The notes beneath the pieces were generated by a model, which was given only the letters and a program-made list of their open reading frames with translations, was not told the DNA's origin and ran no database searches. A program made the position numbers and the translations under genes. 64,000 nucleotides of DNA from JAZDRH01 sp047470865 (GTDB lineage: Bacteria; Pseudomonadota; Gammaproteobacteria; Pseudomonadales; Pseudomonadaceae): the NCBI RefSeq assembly GCF_047470865.1, contig NZ_JAZDRH010000016.1:14413-78412 (forward strand), read 5' to 3'. Positions 15,799-23,908 of the stretch are shown here, piece by piece; positions within the stretch are counted from its first letter, which is position 1; each line of letters starts with the position of its first letter.

Positions 15799-17016
15799 AT
15801 GGCGTTAATCGTACAAAAGTTTGGTGGTACTTCAGTAGGTTCAATTGAACGCATTGAACAAGTCGCTGCTAAAGTGCGTAAGTTTCGTGAAGAAGGCCAT
15901 CAGGTCGTAGTTGTTGTTTCTGCGATGAGTGGTGAAACGAATCGACTATTAGGGTTAGCTAAGCAAATTACTAGTAAGCCATCATTGCGTGAAATGGATA
16001 TGATGGTTTCAACAGGTGAACAGGTAACCATTGCTTTACTAGCGATTGCGCTCATGAAACAAGGCATGCCGGCTATTTCTTTTACAGGTACTCAAGTACC
16101 TATAGTAACGGATAGCTCATATAGTAAAGCGCGTATTTTAAGTATTGATGAAAGTAAAATTCGCACTGAACTTGATGTCGGTAAGGTTGTGGTAGTGGCA
16201 GGTTTTCAAGGTGTCGATGAGCAGGGGCATATTACCACCTTAGGTCGTGGTGGCTCAGATACAACAGCGGTAGCTATTGCAGCGGCCTTAAAGGCAGATG
16301 AGTGCCAGATTTATACCGATGTTGATGGCGTTTATACGACTGATCCTCGTGTTGTGCCCAAAGCAAAACGTCTTGAAAAAATTACTTTTGAAGAAATGCT
16401 AGAAATGGCTAGTTTGGGCTCAAAAGTATTACAGATTCGTGCAGTAGAATTTGCGGGTAAGTACAATGTGCCTTTGCGCGTTTTACATAGTTTCCAAGAG
16501 GGTGCTGGCACCCTGATTACGCTTGATGATGAGGAATCCATGGAACAACCTATTATCTCTGGTATTGCCTTTAGCCGAGATGAAGCTAAATTAACTATTC
16601 GTGGCGTGCCAGACACTCCAGGCGTTGCGTACAAAATTCTAGGTTCTATTAGCGATGCTAATATCGAAATAGATATGATCGTACAAAATGTTGCAAAAGA
16701 TCATACAACTGACTTTACCTTTACCGTTAATCACTTAGATTATGATAAAGCTATGGAAATTCTGCAAAATACCGCATCCCAAATAGGTGCGCGTGAAGTT
16801 GCAGGAACCACTAACATTGCTAAAGTGTCTATTGTAGGGGTTGGTATGCGTTCGCATGCTGGTGTAGCCAGTCAAATGTTTGGTGCTTTGGCTAAAGAGA
16901 ATATCAATATTCAAATGATTTCTACATCAGAAATAAAGGTTTCTGTTGTGTTGGACGAAAAGTATCTAGAGCTAGCTGTTCGCTCATTGCACACAGCCTT
17001 TGGTTTAGATGCATAA
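15799..17016 (+). CDS. lysC: Aspartate kinase
   Basis: A 405-residue aspartokinase that phosphorylates aspartate at the first step of Lys/Met/Thr and diaminopimelate synthesis. It has the N-terminal KFGGTSVG motif, the TLGRGGSDTTAVA nucleotide-binding segment (~150-163), DVDGVYTTDPR (~174) and two C-terminal ACT domains (from ~265 and ~345) that usually confer feedback control by Lys and/or Thr. It is a monofunctional enzyme. The 82-base gap after alaS contains a GGTGAG / CTCACT inverted repeat. DapD and DapE, later steps of the pathway, are elsewhere in the window. Confidence 0.97.
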   Translation: MALIVQKFGGTSVGSIERIEQVAAKVRKFREEGHQVVVVVSAMSGETNRLLGLAKQITSKPSLREMDMMVSTGEQVTIALLAIALMKQGMPAISFTGTQVPIVTDSSYSKARILSIDESKIRTELDVGKVVVVAGFQGVDEQGHITTLGRGGSDTTAVAIAAALKADECQIYTDVDGVYTTDPRVVPKAKRLEKITFEEMLEMASLGSKVLQIRAVEFAGKYNVPLRVLHSFQEGAGTLITLDDEESMEQPIISGIAFSRDEAKLTIRGVPDTPGVAYKILGSISDANIEIDMIVQNVAKDHTTDFTFTVNHLDYDKAMEILQNTASQIGAREVAGTTNIAKVSIVGVGMRSHAGVASQMFGALAKENINIQMISTSEIKVSVVLDEKYLELAVRSLHTAFGLDA

Positions 17017-17147
17017 TCACTGAATTAGGCAATCTATGCCTATGCGTGCCTAGTCATAGACTAGATATTAAAGCGCGTCTTACCCTAAAGAGGGCGCGCA
17101 CTTACAGAGTAGACTGTAATCCTAAAAACTGTAGCAAGGAGAAAAAA

Positions 17148-17330
17148 ATGTTAATCCTAACTCGTCGAGTCGGAGAGACTCTGATGGTAGGTGATGAAGT
17201 CACTGTCACTGTACTGGGTGTTAAAGGTAATCAGGTACGTATTGGTGTGAATGCGCCAAAAGAAGTTGCGGTTCACCGTGAAGAGATTTACCAACGTATT
17301 CAAAAAGAGAAAGAAGAAACAAATCTCTGA
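17148..17330 (+). CDS. csrA: Carbon storage regulator CsrA/RsmA
   Basis: A 60-residue RNA-binding global regulator that dimerises and blocks or stabilises target mRNAs at GGA motifs. The N-terminus MLILTRRVGE (Leu4, Arg6, Arg7) and the VHREEI segment (Arg44) hold the RNA-contact residues. The start is set by an AAGGAG at 17136-17141, seven bases before the ATG; that GGA could itself be a CsrA site for autoregulation. It is placed after lysC and before tRNA-Ser and tRNA-Arg genes as in Pseudomonas. Confidence 0.97.
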   Translation: MLILTRRVGETLMVGDEVTVTVLGVKGNQVRIGVNAPKEVAVHREEIYQRIQKEKEETNL

Positions 17331-17397
17331 TTTTTTTAAGTTTTTTTAAAAAAAGCTTTGCAAAGATGAAAATATTGGGTATTATGCGCCCCGTTCC

Positions 17398-17488
17398 GGA
17401 GAGGTGGCCGAGAGGCCGAAGGCGCTCCCCTGCTAAGGGAGTATACCTCAAAAGGGTATCGAGGGTTCGAATCCCTCCCTCTCCGCCA
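17398..17488 (+). tRNA. tRNA-Ser (GCU)
   Basis: A 91-base class II tRNA with acceptor stem GGAGAGG / CCTCTCC, G discriminator and encoded CCA. The anticodon loop CTGCTAA gives anticodon GCU (Ser, AGC/AGU codons), and a long variable arm precedes the GGGTTCGAATCCC T-arm. Confidence 0.96.
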
Positions 17489-17590
17489 TCTTTGCATTGC
17501 AGAGGTTTAGATTTAAAAGTTTTGTGATTTATTTCAAATAAAGCTTGCAAATCAAATACTTATCTCTATAATGCGCCGACAAGAATTGAT

Positions 17591-17667
17591 GCACTCATAG
17601 CTCAGCTGGATAGAGTACTCGGCTACGAACCGAGCGGTCGGAGGTTCGAATCCTCCTGAGTGCGCCA
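17591..17667 (+). tRNA. tRNA-Arg (ACG), copy 1
   Basis: A 77-base tRNA with acceptor GCACTCA / TGAGTGC, D-arm AGCTCAGCTGGATAGAG, anticodon loop CTACGAA (anticodon ACG, A34 expected to become inosine), T-arm GGAGGTTCGAATCCTCC and encoded CCA. Confidence 0.97.
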
Positions 17668-17742
17668 CTTTTGATTTGACTGGTTAGCTTGATCAGTCAT
17701 ATCGGTAAGCCAGTAGTGGACTGGTTAAAAATCACTAACTTC

Positions 17743-17819
17743 GCACTCATAGCTCAGCTGGATAGAGTACTCGGCTACGAACCGAGCGGTCGGAGGTTCG
17801 AATCCTCCTGAGTGCGCCA
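17743..17819 (+). tRNA. tRNA-Arg (ACG), copy 2
   Basis: Identical over all 77 bases to the copy 75 bases upstream, with the same ACG anticodon and encoded CCA. The tandem pair is followed by a shared terminator. Confidence 0.97.
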
Positions 17820-17825
17820 TTTTTT

Positions 17826-17858
17826 AAAAGCTTGCTTTAACAGCAAGCTTTTTTTTTG
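17826..17858 (+). terminator. Intrinsic terminator of the tRNA cluster
   Basis: Stem AAAGCTTGCT / AGCAAGCTTT with a 5-base loop and a run of nine T follows seven bases after the second tRNA-Arg. Confidence 0.9.
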
Positions 17859-17895
17859 TTCATTTTTTATAAATGAAATCTAGTCTGCGTAATCT

Positions 17896-17912
17896 TAATG
17901 CACAATGCATTA
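17896..17912. promoter_or_regulatory. Small inverted repeat upstream of mgtE
   Basis: TAATGCA and TGCATTA separated by CAA form a 17-base dyad about 90 bases before mgtE. It could be an operator; nothing identifies its protein. Confidence 0.3.
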
Positions 17913-18003
17913 GTATATCTAAACAACACAAAAGGCCCGTAAGCGCACCAGTATCGTTTTAATAAGTAGTTAGCCTTAAGTGGTTTTGCAAAGGAAGGAT
18001 TTA

Positions 18004-19419
18004 ATGTCTGAAGCAGAAGCGAAAAAGCCTCAAGATCGTATTCAGGAGCATTTAGCTCAAGTACATGCGCTATTGCAACGACATCGAGATATGCCTATTA
18101 AAGCTTTATCTAAAGCAGCGGCATTACCTGATTATCTTGTAGAGTTACAAGAGAAACTTCAAGAACTGCATCCGGCTGATATTGCCTATATTCTTGAGGC
18201 CTTGCCTTTAGATGAGCGTTTAATTGTTTGGCAGTTTGTTGATGTTGAAGATGATGGTGAGATTCTTCTAGAGGTTTCTGATGCGGTACGAGAAACCCTT
18301 ATCGCTGACATGGATGATCAAGAGATCTTAGCGGCAGCTAAAGACCTTGATGCTGATGAGCTTGCTGACTTAGCTCCTGAGCTTCCGCAGGATGTTGTTC
18401 TAGAGCTAATGGAGTCCTTGGACGTTCAGCAGCGTGAGCGAGTTCGTTCGGCACTTTCTTACGATGAAAACCAAGTCGGTGCTTTAATGGACTTTGAAAT
18501 GGTCACTATCCGCGATGATATCTCGCTGGAAGTGGTCATGCGTTATTTGCGTCGTTTAAAAGAGTTGCCTGATCAAACGGATAAGCTCTTTGTGGTTGAT
18601 CATGATGGCGTACTTAAAGGTGTCTTGCCAATAGATCGGTTATTGCTAAATGACCCAGAAAAGCATGTTATTGAAGTGCTAGATGATGAGCCTATTACCT
18701 TCCATCCTGATGAGGATGGATATGATACAGCGCAAGCATTCGAGCGTTATGACTTGGTTTCAGCGCCTGTGGTAGATCGGCAAGGTAAGCTTGTAGGGCG
18801 TTTGACTATTGATGAAATGGTCGACTTAATTCGTGAAGAAATTGATAGTGAAGCTTTGAATCGAGCTGGTTTGCGTGAAGAGGAGGATATTTTCGCCTCC
18901 GTTTGGCGTTCTGTAAGAAACCGCTGGGCGTGGCTAGCCATTAATTTAGTCACCGCCTTTATCGCGTCACGAGTGATTGATGGCTTTGAAGACTCCATTG
19001 AAAAGCTAGCGGCTTTAGCCGCATTGATGCCTATTGTGGCAGGTGTGGGTGGTAACTCAGGTAACCAGACGATTACCATGATTGTGCGCGCAATGGCACT
19101 AGATCAGGTTACTACGGGCAACACGTCAAGGTTGTTACGCAAAGAGTTAGGGGTTTCTTTAGTTAACGGCTTAGTCTGGGGTACTGTTGTCGGTTTTTGT
19201 GCCTACTTGTTGTATGGTAATTGGGATCTAGGTGTGGTAATGGTTGCAGCTATGACCTTGAACTTACTGCTCGCAGCCTTTATGGGGGTGATTATCCCTA
19301 TGACCCTAGTACGTTTTGGGAAAGATCCAGCAAAAGGCTCTAGTGTCATGATTACTGCTATCACAGATAGTGGTGGATTCTTTATCTTTTTAGGCTTAGC
19401 TACTATCTTTTTGTTGTAG
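18004..19419 (+). CDS. mgtE: Magnesium transporter MgtE
   Basis: A 471-residue dimeric Mg2+ channel. I chose the ATG at 18004, preceded by AAGGAAGGA, instead of upstream non-ATG codons. It has the cytoplasmic N domain of helical repeats (LHPADIAYILEALP ~50-65), a CBS pair (~130-260, with MRYLRRLKELPDQTDKLFVVD and LVSAPVVDRQGKLVGRLTIDEMVD), and a C-terminal membrane domain of five helices (MPIVAGVGGNSGNQTITMIVR at the second helix forms the pore). The acidic N and CBS domains close the channel when Mg2+ is high. Confidence 0.96.
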   Translation: MSEAEAKKPQDRIQEHLAQVHALLQRHRDMPIKALSKAAALPDYLVELQEKLQELHPADIAYILEALPLDERLIVWQFVDVEDDGEILLEVSDAVRETLIADMDDQEILAAAKDLDADELADLAPELPQDVVLELMESLDVQQRERVRSALSYDENQVGALMDFEMVTIRDDISLEVVMRYLRRLKELPDQTDKLFVVDHDGVLKGVLPIDRLLLNDPEKHVIEVLDDEPITFHPDEDGYDTAQAFERYDLVSAPVVDRQGKLVGRLTIDEMVDLIREEIDSEALNRAGLREEEDIFASVWRSVRNRWAWLAINLVTAFIASRVIDGFEDSIEKLAALAALMPIVAGVGGNSGNQTITMIVRAMALDQVTTGNTSRLLRKELGVSLVNGLVWGTVVGFCAYLLYGNWDLGVVMVAAMTLNLLLAAFMGVIIPMTLVRFGKDPAKGSSVMITAITDSGGFFIFLGLATIFLL

Positions 19420-19455
19420 ACGCGCCTTTTCTGTTTGCCATTTAAGGTATAAGCG

Positions 19456-19495
19456 CGGTAATGTTCGTTTGATTTATCGATCAAAAACATTACCG
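19456..19495. repeat. Strong two-part inverted repeat between mgtE and oadG
   Basis: CGGTAATGTT (19456-19465) pairs with AACATTACCG (19486-19495), and inside it TTTGAT pairs with ATCAAA across a 6-base loop. The only unpaired bases in the stem are CG on one side. No U-run follows, so it is not a standard intrinsic terminator; it could be an operator, a processing site or an mRNA stabiliser between mgtE and the oad genes. Confidence 0.75.
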
Positions 19496-19538
19496 TGTGA
19501 TATAAAAATATTGCCTTTTGGTATCTCAAGGAGCGTAC

Positions 19539-19796
19539 ATGTCTTCAGCACCAAGCCTTATGGACGGTGTGCAACTCATGCTTGTTGGCATGGGTTTGGT
19601 TTTCCTGTTTCTAGTTGTACTTATTGGATGCATTCGCTTAATGGCGGTAGTGATAGCACCTTTTGCTAAACAGCAGCCAGCCGTAGCGCCGATTAAAACT
19701 AAGCAGCCTACCATTAGCGAATCTCAGCCAAGTGCAGAAATAATTACTGCTATTGAGCTGGCGATTAAGCAGCACCGCGCGCAATCGCGCCAATAA
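19539..19796 (+). CDS. oadG: Oxaloacetate decarboxylase gamma subunit
   Basis: An 85-residue OadG/SMF-family subunit of the sodium-pumping oxaloacetate decarboxylase. It is a single-span membrane protein (LMLVGMGLVFLFLVVLIGCIRLM, split around residues 13-33) with a cytoplasmic tail rich in Pro, Lys and Ala, which anchors the alpha subunit and helps assemble the complex. The ATG at 19539 follows AAGGAG. It directly precedes oadA (21-base gap) and oadB, giving the typical GAB order. Confidence 0.9.
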   Translation: MSSAPSLMDGVQLMLVGMGLVFLFLVVLIGCIRLMAVVIAPFAKQQPAVAPIKTKQPTISESQPSAEIITAIELAIKQHRAQSRQ

Positions 19797-19817
19797 CTTT
19801 AGATGTGGAGTTAAGTA

Positions 19818-21602
19818 ATGACTGCTCAAAAAGCATTGAATATTACCGATGTTGTGTTACGTGATGCGCACCAATCTATTTTAGCCACCCGTGTTCGACT
19901 TGAAGATATGCTACCCATTGCTGCCAAGCTGGATCAGGTGGGGTTCTGGTCTGTGGAAACTTGGGGGGGCGCAACCTTTGACTCATGCATTCGTTATTTA
20001 GGTGAGGATCCGTGGGAGCGTATCCGCGCGCTAAAACAGGCTATGCCTAACACACCACAACAAATGCTATTACGTGGCCAAAATCTATTAGGTTATCGTC
20101 ATTATGCCGATGATGTTGTCGATAAATTTGTTGAGCGCGCAGCAGTGAATGGCGTTGATGTATTTCGTGTATTTGATGCAATGAATGATCCGCGCAACTT
20201 AGAACGTGCGATTAAGGCAGTTAAAGCCAATGGTAAGCATGCGCAAGGAACAATTTCCTATACTACGAGCCCAGTGCATACCTTGCAAATGTGGTTAGAT
20301 TTAGCAAAACGCATTGAGGATCAAGGTGCTGATTCCCTTTGTATCAAAGATATGGCAGGTATTTTAACGCCATATACTGCCTATGAATTAGTTAAGCAGC
20401 TAAAAGCGCAAACTAATTTATTAGTGCACTTACATTGCCATGCCACGGCGGGCTTATCCACGGCTACCATAGTTAAAGCGGTAGAGGCAGGGGCTGATAA
20501 TGTGGATACCTCTATTTCCTCAATGTCGATGACATATGGTCATTCGCCAACAGAATCTGTTGTAGCTATTTTTAAAGATACAGAGCGTGATAGCGGCTTA
20601 AAGTTAGAGTTATTAGAAGAAATCGCGGCTTATTTCCGCGAAGTGCGTAAAAAGTATGCCAAGTTTGAAGGTAATTTACGGGGTGTTGATTCACGTATTC
20701 TGGTAGCTCAAGTGCCAGGCGGTATGTTAACCAATATGGAAAATCAGCTGCGCGAGCAGAATGCTAGCGATAAGTTTGATGCAGTATTGGCGGAAATTCC
20801 GCGCGTTCGTGAGGATTTGGGTTTTATTCCTTTGGTAACCCCTACGTCACAAATTGTAGGCACTCAAGCCGTTATTAACGTTTTAACAGGTGAACGTTAC
20901 AAAACTATTACTAAAGAAACAGCGGGCGTATTAAAAGGTGAGTATGGTGCTGCGCCAGCAGCTTTCAATGCTCAGTTGCAAGCGCGAGTTTTGGATGGTA
21001 GTGAAGCCATCACGTGCCGTCCAGCCGATGTTTTAACGGATGAATTAGATGTTTTAACAGCAGATGTTAAAAAGCTAGCACAGGAGCATGGCTTTAAACT
21101 GGCCGATAATGAAATTGATGATGTGTTGACTTATGCGCTGTTTCCTCAAATTGGCCTTAAGTTTTTGCAAAACCGCGATAACCCTTCTGCGTTTGAACCT
21201 GTACCAACAGGTCAAGAAGCAGTTTCAACGCCAGCTAAAGCTGATCAGCCGGCAGCCTACACAGTTGAGGTTAATGGCCAGCAGTTTGTAGTTAAGGTTT
21301 CTGAGGGAGGGGATATTGAAGGCTTGAAACCGCTAAACGCAGCGGCTAATGCGGCTTCGGCTGCAAGTACGCCAGTAGCTGTAGGTGCTGGTGAGCCTCA
21401 AGTGGCTCCTTTAGCGGGTAATATTTTTAAAGTGCTCGTTGAAAAAGGTGACTCAGTTGCTGAAGGGGATGTTGTTATTATTCTTGAAGCAATGAAAATG
21501 GAAACTGAAATTCGTGCAATGCGTGCTGGCACTATCAGTGGTGTCAATATCAAAGTGGGTGATGCTGTCGCAGTGGGCGATACATTACTGACAATTGCAT
21601 GA
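19818..21602 (+). CDS. oadA: Oxaloacetate decarboxylase alpha subunit
   Basis: A 594-residue biotin-dependent carboxyltransferase that moves CO2 from oxaloacetate to biotin. The N-terminal TIM-barrel has the metal and carboxyl-lysine residues: VVLRDAHQS (Asp ~16), CIKDMAG (Lys ~178) and HLHCHATAG (His pair ~208). A Pro/Ala-rich linker (~460-525) leads to the biotinyl domain with EAMKMETEI (biotin on the central Lys, ~560). It works with OadB, which decarboxylates carboxybiotin and exports Na+. The gene has the operon spacing of the oadGAB set. Confidence 0.96.
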   Translation: MTAQKALNITDVVLRDAHQSILATRVRLEDMLPIAAKLDQVGFWSVETWGGATFDSCIRYLGEDPWERIRALKQAMPNTPQQMLLRGQNLLGYRHYADDVVDKFVERAAVNGVDVFRVFDAMNDPRNLERAIKAVKANGKHAQGTISYTTSPVHTLQMWLDLAKRIEDQGADSLCIKDMAGILTPYTAYELVKQLKAQTNLLVHLHCHATAGLSTATIVKAVEAGADNVDTSISSMSMTYGHSPTESVVAIFKDTERDSGLKLELLEEIAAYFREVRKKYAKFEGNLRGVDSRILVAQVPGGMLTNMENQLREQNASDKFDAVLAEIPRVREDLGFIPLVTPTSQIVGTQAVINVLTGERYKTITKETAGVLKGEYGAAPAAFNAQLQARVLDGSEAITCRPADVLTDELDVLTADVKKLAQEHGFKLADNEIDDVLTYALFPQIGLKFLQNRDNPSAFEPVPTGQEAVSTPAKADQPAAYTVEVNGQQFVVKVSEGGDIEGLKPLNAAANAASAASTPVAVGAGEPQVAPLAGNIFKVLVEKGDSVAEGDVVIILEAMKMETEIRAMRAGTISGVNIKVGDAVAVGDTLLTIA

Positions 21603-21611
21603 GGCTAAGCT

Positions 21612-22760
21612 ATGGATAAGTTACTTAATTTATGGCAAAGCACAGGTATTTATCAATTAGTACAAGGCCAGGCCAGTGGTCAGGTATTAATGATTGTTGT
21701 TTGTGCAGCGCTGATTTTCTTGGCTATTCGCAAAGGTTTTGAGCCTTTATTGCTAATTCCTATTGGTTTTGGTGGTATTTTAGCGAACTTGCCTGGCGCA
21801 GGAATGGCAGAGGCAGGTGGGCTACTCAATATCCTCTATGAAGTAGGTTTGCCTACGAGTGTTTTCCCGTTGCTCATTTTTATGGGTGTGGGCGCTATGA
21901 CTGATTTCGGCCCTATGCTGGCTAATCCTAAGACGCTGTTACTAGGCGCAGCCGCTCAGTTTGGTATTTTTGGTACTTTGCTGGGAGCATTAGCTATAGG
22001 TAGTTTAGGTATTCCTGGGCTGGAGTTTACCATGCGTGAAGCCGCTTCTATTGCCATTATTGGTGGTGCGGATGGCCCAACGTCGATCTTTGTGACTTCT
22101 CGCTTGGCGCCTGACTTACTTGGCCCTATTGCGGTAGCGGCTTACTCTTATATGGCGTTGGTTCCTTTAATTCAGCCGCCAATAATGCGAGCCTTAACCA
22201 ATAAGGCAGAGCGTGGCATAGTGATGACTCAGTTGCGCCATGTTAGTCAAACCGAAAAAATTATATTTCCAATAGTGTTGTGTCTATTAATTGGCTTGTT
22301 ATTGCCCGATGCTGCTCCTCTTGTTGGTATGTTTGCTTTTGGTAATCTCATGCGTGAATCTGGTGTGGTTGAGCGCTTAGCTGATACCACGCGCAATGCC
22401 TTAATTAATATAGTCACTATTGCTTTGGGCTTGACAGTAGGCTCTAAACTTTCCGCAGATTCATTCTTACAAATGAAAACCTTGGGTATTCTATTGTTAG
22501 GTATGATCGCCTTTAGTGCTGGCACTGCCGCTGGGGTGATTATGGCTAAAGTTATGAATATCTTTAGTAAAAATAAAATCAACCCTTTAATTGGCTCGGC
22601 TGGTGTTTCGGCTGTACCTATGGCAGCGCGCGTATCTAATAAAGTAGGTCTGGAGTCTAATCCTCAAAACTTCCTGTTAATGCATGCTATGGGGCCGAAT
22701 GTTGCTGGTGTAATAGGTTCTGCTGTAGCGGCAGGTGTATTACTTAGCTTTGTAGGTTAG
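21612..22760 (+). CDS. oadB: Oxaloacetate decarboxylase beta subunit (Na+ pump)
   Basis: A 382-residue polytopic membrane protein of the OadB/GcdB/MmdB family that decarboxylates carboxybiotin and pumps Na+ out. It shows the conserved IIGGADGPTSIFVTSRLAP region (~155-173, with the essential Asp) and, near the C-terminus, NPLIGSAGVSAVPMAARVSNKVG (~320-342), which holds the Na+-pathway Asn and Ser. The length fits the shorter type of the family. Start ATG lies 9 bases after the oadA stop. A terminator follows immediately. Confidence 0.95.
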   Translation: MDKLLNLWQSTGIYQLVQGQASGQVLMIVVCAALIFLAIRKGFEPLLLIPIGFGGILANLPGAGMAEAGGLLNILYEVGLPTSVFPLLIFMGVGAMTDFGPMLANPKTLLLGAAAQFGIFGTLLGALAIGSLGIPGLEFTMREAASIAIIGGADGPTSIFVTSRLAPDLLGPIAVAAYSYMALVPLIQPPIMRALTNKAERGIVMTQLRHVSQTEKIIFPIVLCLLIGLLLPDAAPLVGMFAFGNLMRESGVVERLADTTRNALINIVTIALGLTVGSKLSADSFLQMKTLGILLLGMIAFSAGTAAGVIMAKVMNIFSKNKINPLIGSAGVSAVPMAARVSNKVGLESNPQNFLLMHAMGPNVAGVIGSAVAAGVLLSFVG

Positions 22761-22764
22761 TTGT

Positions 22765-22790
22765 AAAAAGGCTACGTTAGTAGCCTTTTT
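22765..22790 (+). terminator. Intrinsic terminator of oadGAB
   Basis: AAAAAGGCTAC / GTAGCCTTTTT with a short loop lies directly after the oadB stop codon. Confidence 0.88.
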
Positions 22791-22869
22791 GAGGCGATCA
22801 AACCGCAATCAAAAAAGTGAACACTAGGGGATTTACAAGAAAAGTGGGATTAATAAAAGTTATTTATTT

Positions 22870-23064
22870 TTATTGGGCTTTAGTGTTTTCTAGTGCTTCC
22901 TCTGCTTTTCTTAGTGCTTCGGCAGCTTGAGCTTGTGCACGAGCCGATGCATCTTCAGCAGCTTGGATGCGGGCTAGCATTTCCTTCTTATCAATACTAC
23001 TGCAAGCAGAAAGGCCAGCAATAGCTATAATGCCAATTAAAAGGGTTGAGGTAAGTTTGCGCAT
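22870..23064 (-). CDS. Short OprI/Lpp-like major outer-membrane lipoprotein
   Basis: A 64-residue lipoprotein. After a signal peptide with lipobox LSAC (Cys ~21) the mature part is a single Ala-rich heptad helix (IQAAEDASARAQAQAAEALRKAEEAL, in two parts), the same pattern as OprI of Pseudomonas (TEDAAARAQARADEA). OprI is about 83 residues and ends in basic residues; this one stops roughly two heptads earlier with ENTKAQ, so it lacks the usual terminal Lys used for murein attachment. It should still form a coiled-coil trimer in the outer membrane. Single-gene unit, with AGAGAGT before the start. Confidence 0.75.
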   Translation of the reverse strand: MRKLTSTLLIGIIAIAGLSACSSIDKKEMLARIQAAEDASARAQAQAAEALRKAEEALENTKAQ

Positions 23065-23151
23065 AACAACTCTCTAGGCTATAGAATTTTGTATAGTATA
23101 GCCTGAGTAACATGACTACAATATAAACCGCTGCTATGAGCGGTTTATATA

Positions 23152-23364
23152 CTAGTTCTGTGCAACTACCTGGATATTAATGGCATGCATACCTTTAGGG
23201 CCTTCTTGTAACTCAAATGTTACTTGTTGCCCAGCTTTTAAGGTTTTGTAGCCTTCCATAGTTATTGCGCTATAGTGTGCAAACAGATCCTGAGTGTCAC
23301 CGTCAGCCACAATAAAACCATATCCCTTGGTATTGTTGAACCACTTAACTTTACCGTTAATCAT
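23152..23364 (-). CDS. cspD: Cold-shock domain protein CspD
   Basis: A 70-residue single-strand nucleic-acid binding protein with the OB fold. The RNA-binding motifs are present as GKVKWFNNTKGYGFI (RNP1) and DLFAHYSAI (RNP2-like). The protein pattern (NTKGYGFI and a longer basic-poor tail) and its position divergent from clpS match CspD of Pseudomonas, a stationary-phase variant, though this protein is shorter than the usual ~90 residues. Confidence 0.9.
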   Translation of the reverse strand: MINGKVKWFNNTKGYGFIVADGDTQDLFAHYSAITMEGYKTLKAGQQVTFELQEGPKGMHAINIQVVAQN

Positions 23365-23546
23365 TTGGCTTCCTCTGCAAATACCTTCTGTGAGGTATTA
23401 TTTAATACTTTCATAAGTTATCTTAGACAATTGCCTGAAATGACTTATCATCTAGATAGTAGCGTTTTAGCATCACTGCTAATAGTGTCAATTACCGATA
23501 AGGTCTGTGACGATTTAAATCAATTTTTTAAAAAATAATTTTACAA

Positions 23547-23882
23547 ATGAGTGATATATATAACAGCCATGACATAGAGCAGGATGGTGAGCTTACTTTT
23601 GCAACACAAGCCGCTAAGCCTAAACTAAAACGACCACCTTTATATAAGGTGATCATGCTTAATGATGACTACACACCTATGGATTTTGTGGTAGAAGTAC
23701 TAAAAATATTCTTCTCAATGTCCTCAGAGCAAGCCTTTGCTGTAATGCGTGCTGTTCATGAGCAAGGGAAGGGGGTTTGTGGTGTTTATAGTAAGGACAT
23801 TGCAGAAACTAAAGCAGAGCAAGTAACGCAGTGCGCACGTGATAATGAATATCCATTATTATGTGAGATAGAGCAAGAATAA
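23547..23882 (+). CDS. clpS: ATP-dependent Clp protease adaptor ClpS
   Basis: A 111-residue adaptor that brings N-end-rule substrates (Leu, Phe, Tyr, Trp N-termini) to ClpAP. The core shows YKVIMLNDDYTPMDFVVEVL (~32-51) containing the substrate-pocket Asn/Asp, followed by VHEQGKGVCGVYSKDIAETKAEQV. The next gene is clpA. The Aat and Ate transferases that create N-degrons are in the next 4 kb, so the whole pathway is local. No strong ribosome-binding site is visible before the ATG. Confidence 0.95.
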   Translation: MSDIYNSHDIEQDGELTFATQAAKPKLKRPPLYKVIMLNDDYTPMDFVVEVLKIFFSMSSEQAFAVMRAVHEQGKGVCGVYSKDIAETKAEQVTQCARDNEYPLLCEIEQE

Positions 23883-23908
23883 ACGGATATGCAGAGAGAG
23901 GTGTAAGT

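Noticed and set aside
17331..17397. T-rich and A-rich stretch after csrA as a terminator
   Set aside because: Only a poor A/T pairing can be drawn and no GC-containing stem is present; I do not call it.
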